A stretch of DNA of 64,000 bases, from the NCBI GenBank assembly GCA_016801885.1, contig CM028889.1, positions 20,280,001 to 20,344,000 on the forward strand, written 5' to 3'. The notes below the pieces were generated by a model, which worked only from the letters and a program-made list of their open reading frames with translations, ran no database searches and was not told the DNA's origin. Shown piece after piece: positions 57,730-64,000 of this stretch (its first letter is position 1; each line of letters starts with the position of its first letter). A program made the position numbers and the translations under genes. The stretch comes from Toxotes chatareus (lineage: Eukaryota > Chordata > Actinopteri > Toxotidae).

Positions 57730-60700
57730 ATGGAAAAGGTGAAACAGGTCCTTCAGGGAGCGGAGCTGGACGGCCGGACTGCGGCTTTGCTGACGGGTGC
57801 AGCCTGCGGCGTGGGAGCTCTGGTGGTGCTGGTCCGGAAAGTCACCAGCCGCCGAGAGACAAAGGAGAAGATCCAGAGAGCCAGAAACCGGCGGACCGAG
57901 AGTCTGCAGCGGGCCGAGGAGGCTGTGCTCCGGTACAAGGAGTCGGTGAGAGTTAGCTAAAGTTTTGGAGCTGTGTGGAGGGAAAGAAAAAAACACACAC
58001 ACTTACATGCTTTTATTTCAGTTCAATGCCTAATTAAGTTATTTTAGGTTACATAAATGGTATAATCTGTCGACATCTCGTTTGTGAATATCATTATCTA
58101 TCCATATCTACACACACACACACATATATATATCTGTCAGTTCCAATAACAACAGGTACATGGTGTCACAGCAGACTGTGTTAGCCTGAGGACACTTGAA
58201 GCACTGTGTATGTGTGGCCATGCAACTGAAATTTGTCTAAGACCTTAAGCTAATTTTGAAAATTACTATTATTTGGTGTGTGAACTCACTGTAATTACTT
58301 GTTGTGTTACTTGTGTGTGTGTCTTCTAGCATCCAACGACTGACTCTGCTGTCATCTTGACGCTGTCTCTTTCTGAGTTGGAAAAGCGACTGCAGGAGGG
58401 CTCGCTGAGCCCGGAGGAGGTGTTTTACACTTACATGGAAAAGGTTCTGTACCCAACATAACAGCTCATTTATAACACATCAACACAGAAGAACAACCGT
58501 GGAAATAAGTTATCAAGTTTAATTTTCACCAATCTACTTCAGTGTTGTATTTGAGTCTTATTCAAGTTTGGAATATTGATTATAAAAATAATGAAGTGAA
58601 TCATTATCTCTACAGGGATAAAACTTAGAGCTGCTAACAGTTTTGTACTTAAATCTGGTTTGTGTACCAACACATTTCCAATTTTTGGAAATGTTTTACT
58701 TGGTTTAAGTAGAACCTTGAATGTAACCTTGTACAAATATTTATCTACTTGCTTGCCTTTCGTTAGACTTTCATGTTTTACATAATCTGCTTTTTGGAGG
58801 ACAGGTGTACATATGAACCTGTCTGTGCTGTTTTTTCTCTTCTTTTTTGACAGACTCTGGAAGTAAACCAAAAGCTGAACTGCTGCACAGGGATTTTGCT
58901 GGAAAGTTTTGACCAGCTAAAAACTATTGGCTCCAAAAAGGACGGTCTCTTGTATGGAGTTCCAGTTAGCATCAAAGAAAACTTCGGATACAAGGTAATT
59001 TGTGGTTGTATGTTACACTGACAGGGTTTTCTAATATGCATGCACTCGTAGAAGTAGTTCAGGTTTATGTCTTTAATGTGCCATAATCTGACACTGCTCC
59101 CTTTGTTTACTTTCATTTCACAACACAAGAATCATGACTCGTCTTGTGGTATGATCATTAATCTGGACCAACCAGCCCAGAAGGACAGCGTGCTTGTTGA
59201 AGTTATGAAGAGACAAGGAGCTATTCCCTTTGTGAAAACCAACATACCCCAAGGCCTATTAAAGTAAATCATTCCAAAAATCAAGTTAACACAAAGTAAA
59301 GTTGAGACATTATGTTAAACACTACACAGTATCACGAATAGATGTGCAAAGGCCGCTATGCTTTTTACTTAACAGTGATTTTCTTTTATTGCCTCATCTC
59401 CAGTTATGACTGCAGTAACCCAGTTTATGGGCAGACCCTGAACCCCCATAACCTCCAGAAGACCTGTGGAGGTTCGTCTGGTGGAGAGGGGGCTCTCATT
59501 GGGGGAGGAGGCTCTGTGCTTGGTTTAGGTAGTGATATAGGGGGCAGCATCCGTATTCCTGCCTCTTTCTGTGGGGTCTGTGGCTTCAAGCCAACAGCGG
59601 GTCGGCTAAGGTGAGTGTTTCTACTTCAGCCAGTTTTATGGAGTATCACGGTGCAGTCATGACAATTTGCAGTTAACTTTAATCATTACTTTGTCATTTC
59701 TTTATGTCTTGGTCAGTTCACAGGGTCTGAGGTCCTCTTGTCAAGGACAAAAGTCAGGTATTGGCAAATACATTATATATTCATACAGTAAACGTCACCA
59801 TCATTACTTAAAAATACTAAGCTGCTAAATCTGGCTACTGTTTCTTATATTTCTTATGAATTCAGTACTGTCATCTCCTGGACCCATTGCAAGAGATGTG
59901 GACAGTCTAGCTCTTTGTATGCAGGCTCTGCTGTGCGACCACCTGTTTTCCATGGACCCCACTGTGCCACCCATACCTTTTAATGTGCAGGTGTGTCATT
60001 AGCCTCAGATAATACATCATACCACACTATCTGTCCTTTAACCCTCTGATCAGATTAAGCAACTCTTCCCCCAAAAATGATATTGAAAATGAAATTGATG
60101 AGAAAACATGGAATGGAAATGGCTTCATATCATGACTCATTGCTCAGTTTATCACAGTTTCACATCAGATTTGTTTGTTTCCTACAAAAACCAAAGTGTA
60201 AAAATACAGGGATTTGTATGCCAGACTACTTGTCAGAGACCAGTATCTTCCTGGTGAGTCTGCTGGTTTGTAGTTGCTTGCCTTTCATTAGACTTTAATG
60301 TTTTACATAATCTGCCTTTTGGAGGACAGGTCTACATATGAACTAGTGCTGCACGATTAATCTAATCGCAATCGCGATGTCACGCTGTGCGATTACGTAA
60401 CCGCATAAAAGACTGCGATTTGCGATTAAATGTAAACCAATGTGGAGTAATTGACGCCACATCCACACGCTGTGGGCAGCCGCAGGTATGGTCACGTGAC
60501 TACCCGACTTTCAGCAAATAGTAGTGACCGACATGGACGCTGAGAGGAACACGAGGGACAAGCAGAGTTGGTGGCGAAAAAAAAAAATGCTTCTGTTGTA
60601 TGGCCATACTTTGGATTCAGGCATGACGACCCTGAATAGCAAGACGTGCTGTGTAAAACCTGCAAAGCTAAAGTCGCTACGTCCCGAGGTAATACGACCA

Positions 60701-61112
60701 ATCTCTATCAACATTTGAGACAACGCAGAGAAAAATTCGACGAGTGCATGCAAATAAAAGCCCCACCAAGTAACGTGAATGATAAAACTGAAAACCGCCT
60801 GAAAGAACCACAATGTACAATCACGGATACATATCTTTATTTTCAAACTTTTATTTATTTTGTGATATTAAGTTATTTGGAACAAACAGTTTGTAATCTT
60901 CAGGTTTTGTATTTTTTTCTGTCATGTGTATGTTTTGAGTTGAGAAATACACAAACTATCGTTATTCTGTGTTGTCCCTGATATTCAAGCAAGTGGACTC
61001 ATAACACCATTCATTTATAATACCGTAATCACAATCGCAATATTGTCCACAATAATCGCAATCGCACGTTTACATCAAATCGTGCAGCACTAATATGAAC
61101 CTATCTATGCTG

Positions 61113-61143
<31 letters not shown>

Positions 61144-63531
61144 GACACGCCTGTCAGAAACAAACAAAAAAAAAAGGTGTTGCCAGATATTCCAAAGTAG
61201 TTTCCTTTATGTAACTGTGTTTGAAGCACAGGGAAAGGAAACATGCAGCTAATTCAGTGGTGATCATTTGAAATGTTGCTTGGTGTAAGTCTCTCCTGGT
61301 GATGAAATCTCCCTTGAGTTGTTTTCTGCCTGTTTTTCACACCAGGGATATTTCCTCTGGGGTGGGGGGTGTGCTCTGCTGTGATGATAATGAGTTGAGT
61401 TCACTCAGATAAGGTGCAATGGAAACATGAAGGCACATTATTATCCATGTCCATATTTATCTTGAAATGAATCTATTTAGGTGTGTTTCCACTCAAATGT
61501 TTCACGGAGTGAAAATGTGTTGTCCCCAGGTATACCAGAGCTCCAAACCTCTGAGGATCGGTTACTTTGAATGCGATGGCTACATGCAGCCGTCTCCGAG
61601 CATGGCCCGGGGCGTCAGAGAAGTCAAAGCACTGTTAGAGCAAGCAGGCCACATTGTGAGACCAAACCACACACTGACACACACACTGCATAATCTACGA
61701 CCACCAAAACTATGTGATATGAGCTGCATGTTTTTAATGCAGTCACTTTTTTTCCCCCTTCGTTTCTTACGTGGCATAGTTGGTTCCATACAGTCCTCCG
61801 AGGATCAGTAGCATTGCCACTGATCTGTTGGTAAAGGGCATCCTCGCAGATGGAGCTTCCACCCTGCTACAGAAACTGTGAGTTGAATTTCCCTTTAAGA
61901 TCAGTATAGTCATTTATCAGGCTAAATAATTCGTATCACAAAGCTGTGATACTAGTTTTTGTTTCAGACTGTGTTCTGAAACTTTATTAAACCTCATGTA
62001 GCTGTGTTCAATTATAATAAACCTAAGCTCTGAGCAGGTTGTTCCATTTTATGCCAGTGGTCTTTTACTGATTCTGTTACAGGGAGGGAGGACCTCTGGA
62101 CCCCTGTCTCAGAGCACAGGTTTTGCCTTACTATCTTCCTAAGTGGTTGAAGAAAACCATCTCATACCTCTTAAAGCCCCTGGTGAGCTAAAGACAATAT
62201 AAATCTTCCTCTGGGACAATGAGTATGACATTAGTTTGAAAATGACCTAAGTTATTGACTATTTTCAGCTGTAATTTGTCTTAAAGTGTGTTTCATGTCA
62301 CACCTTTGCAGTCTCCTCGTGGTTCTGCCATCTTCACTGCCATCTGTGGACTTGGGTGAGAGAGTTGTCTTGAAGTTTAACTGAGTTTTGTTAAATAATC
62401 ACTCATTGCATGTGATGGGTGAAATGCCAGAACATACTGAGCCTTTCTCTGGTTTATTTTTAGATCCGTTTCAGATCTGTGGAAGCACCATGCTGCTGTT
62501 GAGGTACTGTTAGCTGTCACCTACTGTGACTTGTGCAGCAACAGATACATGTAAGGGAAAATGAATTCTCATGTGTTTCCATTAGGACTACATTCAAGAA
62601 ACGATCGCAGAGTGGAGAAGATACAACATAGACGTGCTGCTGTGCCCTATGATCGGACCAGCCTACAACCACTTACACTGTGGCAAGAATACCAGTACGG
62701 TATACTGATCTGATGTTTGTCAAATACCTCTAAGGGTATTGTGAATGAACAGAGAGCGTTCAAGTAACAGCAGTGTCCATCTGTTATCTGTAATCTTGAG
62801 TGTTGTCTAAAGTATTTTCTGAAAAGTAAATAAGAATAGAATAGAATATACTTTATTAATCCCTTTGGGAGGTCCCTTGGGGAAATTTGGGACATCGCGA
62901 TTGCGATTAGTATATTCTAGTATAAATAAGAGGTGAGAGGTGTTCTGTCTTTGCTGATAGTTTCCATAGATCATCGATATCTGTACAACATAAAAAGCAC
63001 ATCACTAAACTGACATATTGTAGTACTGCAAAAATGGCTAAAAACAGCATAACATCACTTCCTGTGATGTTACGCCATTCTCACTGTGGTCACTGAACAA
63101 GAAAGTATAACTGAATTTGTGTAGCAATTCACAGTTTCACACATAAAATTTCCATTTACACATGAAAGTCATCATGTTGTTTGAATAATTACTTTGAAAT
63201 ACATACAGGAATCTGGCTTAATTATTCTCCAAAAATCAAGAAAATCCCAGAAAAAATGGTAGAACACTTTCTACACGGTACATCACCATACTCATGATGA
63301 ACATACAGAATACAGGCAATAATGTTACTATATGAAACCCGGTGTAACATAGTGAATAACCTGTTTCTATTTTCTGTCCTTCCAGCTATTCTGACATACA
63401 CAATGCTTTACAATCTCCTCACCTTTCCTGCCGGTGTGGTTCGTGTGTCCACGGTGACAGCAGAGGATGAGGAGGAACTCAAGCACTATAAGGGCATTTA
63501 TCAGGACTATTGGGACAAGCTCTTCAAACCG
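57730..63531 (+). CDS. faah: Fatty acid amide hydrolase 1, 3' partial (547 codons visible)
   Basis: Fourteen exons: 57730-57945, 58330-58443, 58854-58994, 59130-59263, 59404-59610, 59717-59757, 59866-59990, 61530-61655, 61780-61877, 62083-62182, 62312-62355, 62464-62503, 62586-62694, 63386-63531. The frame is open through all of them. An N-terminal membrane segment (ALLTGAACGVGALVVLV) precedes the amidase-signature fold. The Ser-Ser-Lys triad is visible: Lys151 in PVSIKENF, Ser226 in CGGSSGGEGA and Ser250 in SDIGGSIRIP, a constant +9 offset from mammalian K142/S217/S241. The C-terminal part has YTMLYNLLTFPAGVV and YWDKLFKP. The enzyme hydrolyses anandamide and other fatty acid amides at ER membranes. 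A last exon of about 30 codons must lie beyond the window. No disruption seen. Confidence 0.93.
58132..58190. repeat. Direct repeat right of faah exon 1
   Basis: Partner of 57628-57688. It lies in intron 1 immediately after an (AC)n/(AT)n microsatellite at about 58112-58133. No duplicate of the coding part of exon 1 accompanies it. Confidence 0.8.
58745..58853. repeat. Source copy of a duplicated faah intron segment
   Basis: The end of intron 2, up to the exon 3 acceptor, contains TTGCTTGCCTTTCGTTAGAC, ATAATCTGCTTTTTGGAGGA and ACATATGAACCTGTCTGTGC. The same order recurs at about 60275-61160 in intron 7, where a hAT element interrupts it. Confidence 0.75.
60344..61092 (+). mobile_element. Non-autonomous hAT transposon (749 bp)
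   Basis: The terminal inverted repeats are TAGTGCTGCACGATT at the left and AATCGTGCAGCACTA at the right. Flanking ATATGAAC on both sides (60336-60343, 61093-61100) is an 8-bp target duplication, the hAT hallmark. Subterminal AATCGCAATCGC motifs occur at both ends in inverted order. The interior keeps only a BED-finger coding fragment and AT-rich filler. The intact duplication shows it inserted into the already duplicated intron segment. Confidence 0.92.
60533..60770 (+). pseudogene. BED zinc-finger fragment of a hAT transposase
   Basis: MDAERNTRDKQSWWRKKK starts one frame, and LCKTCKAKVATSRGNTTNLY with QHLRQRREKF follows in another, so at least one frameshift separates them. The CxxC...H arrangement is that of a BED finger. 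The second zinc histidine, expected in the QRHEKF position, is Arg here. No catalytic or dimerisation region follows, so it cannot supply transposase. Confidence 0.7.
62837..62895. repeat. Retroposon-tail-like repeat fragment
   Basis: GAATAGAATATACTTTATTA then ATCCCTTTGGGAGGTCC and TTGGGGAAATTTGG is a pattern I recall at 3' tails of fish LINE/SINE elements. A related piece (AGATAAATCTTTATTGTCGT) is at 35648-35667 in the EGF gene. Family uncertain. Confidence 0.5.
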
Positions 63532-63762
63532 GTAAGAAAAACATGCCAGTGAGAGGTGACAGTTGTCTTACTCTGTTAAGACCCAAATTTTATTACATTG
63601 TTTATTCAGTGTCTTAAATAAATGCAAAAGAAGCGACTTAAATTGTTCCAAAAATGAAATTATATCCATAGATAGCCTACAACCTTATGAGACCCTGGAT
63701 GCAAATGGACACCCACCTGCATAAGAACGAGTCCCCAAAATAACTTTTGCATTTCTTGGTTG

Positions 63763-63945
63763 TCACTTTGTAGTAATTCTAGTCTTTTTGTGTATATGCT
63801 TTGCAATCGTCTTGGGTCTCTTTGTTATCGTTTGCATGTTCTTGTAGTCATTTTACCTCTTTGTGCTCTTTGGTGTTTGCTGTTTTGCATTTCTTTTTAG
63901 TTTAGTTGACCACTTTTTGTGGTCATTTTGCGTCTCTTTGGAGTT
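63763..63945. repeat. Degenerate tandem repeat in the last visible faah intron
   Basis: Loose units of about 30 bases built on TTGT(A/G)GTCATTTT and GTCTCTTTG recur, for example near 63830, 63845 and 63920. The array may run to the window edge. Similar degenerate minisatellites are common in fish introns. Confidence 0.5.
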
Positions 63946-64000
63946 GTTTGATTGACTGTTCAACACAAAATATTAACAGTCACTTCAGAGACTCTGGTTG

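Larger units (their letters stand above)
60275..61160. repeat. Duplicated faah intron segment interrupted by a hAT element
   Basis: The left part (60275-60343) and right part (61093-61160) together match 58745-58853, including the T-run and a CTGTCAG-like end similar to the exon 3 acceptor. The break is exactly at the hAT element and its target duplication. Confidence 0.75.

Overview
This is a window of vertebrate nuclear DNA, most likely from a ray-finned (probably percomorph) fish. The evidence is intron-rich genes with GT-AG junctions, many teleost-type interspersed repeats and long (TG)n tracts, and a gene set read by exon translation: the 3' end of fyco1, a GHRH-receptor-family GPCR, a multi-EGF secreted protein, three cyp2 cytochrome P450 genes, uqcrh and faah. 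I do not name a species. No prokaryotic feature, CRISPR array, tRNA or rRNA is visible.

Layout. 197-1745 (+): last four coding exons of fyco1 (GOLD domain), with a long 3' UTR. 4374-5292: a dispersed repeat carrying an orphan THAP-domain first exon; a second copy is at 56402-57402. 5639-24482 (+): a complete 13-exon class B GPCR of the GHRHR type. Its intron 4 holds a ~2 kb Ty3/Gypsy-like LTR element with a 5-bp target duplication. 28016-39244 (+): a 22-coding-exon gene for a secreted protein with an N-terminal Cys-rich segment, ten EGF modules of the calcium-binding type (one lacking the calcium signature), six short EGF modules and a C-terminal EMI-like module. Its intron 13 carries a solo LTR of the same family. 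A (TG)47 tract lies directly in front of one of its 3' splice sites. 40463-53683 (-): three cyp2 genes (A, B, C). B and C are recent tandem duplicates, and the duplicated block also carried exon 1 of A, now a relic between B and C. 54702-56049 (+): complete uqcrh, divergent from cyp2 C. 57730 to the window edge (+): faah, 14 exons visible, lacking only its C-terminal end. Its introns contain two small local duplications, one interrupted by a non-autonomous hAT element with an 8-bp target duplication.

Function. The genes do not form one pathway. The P450s (CYP2J-like clade) and FAAH both act on fatty-acid-derived substrates, but their closeness looks like inherited synteny: UQCRH, FAAH and CYP2J all map to human 1p32-33. 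The points most worth following are the C-terminal EMI-like module of the EGF gene, the lost exon-8 donor in cyp2 A, the apparent gene conversion over the 3' half of cyp2 B/C, the (TG)n-controlled splice site, and the repeat-derived CCAAT/CRE module upstream of faah.

All coordinates come from reading exons by eye with splice signals and reading-frame continuity. The paralogue identity of the GPCR, the CYP subfamily and the names of several repeats were not tested by any search.
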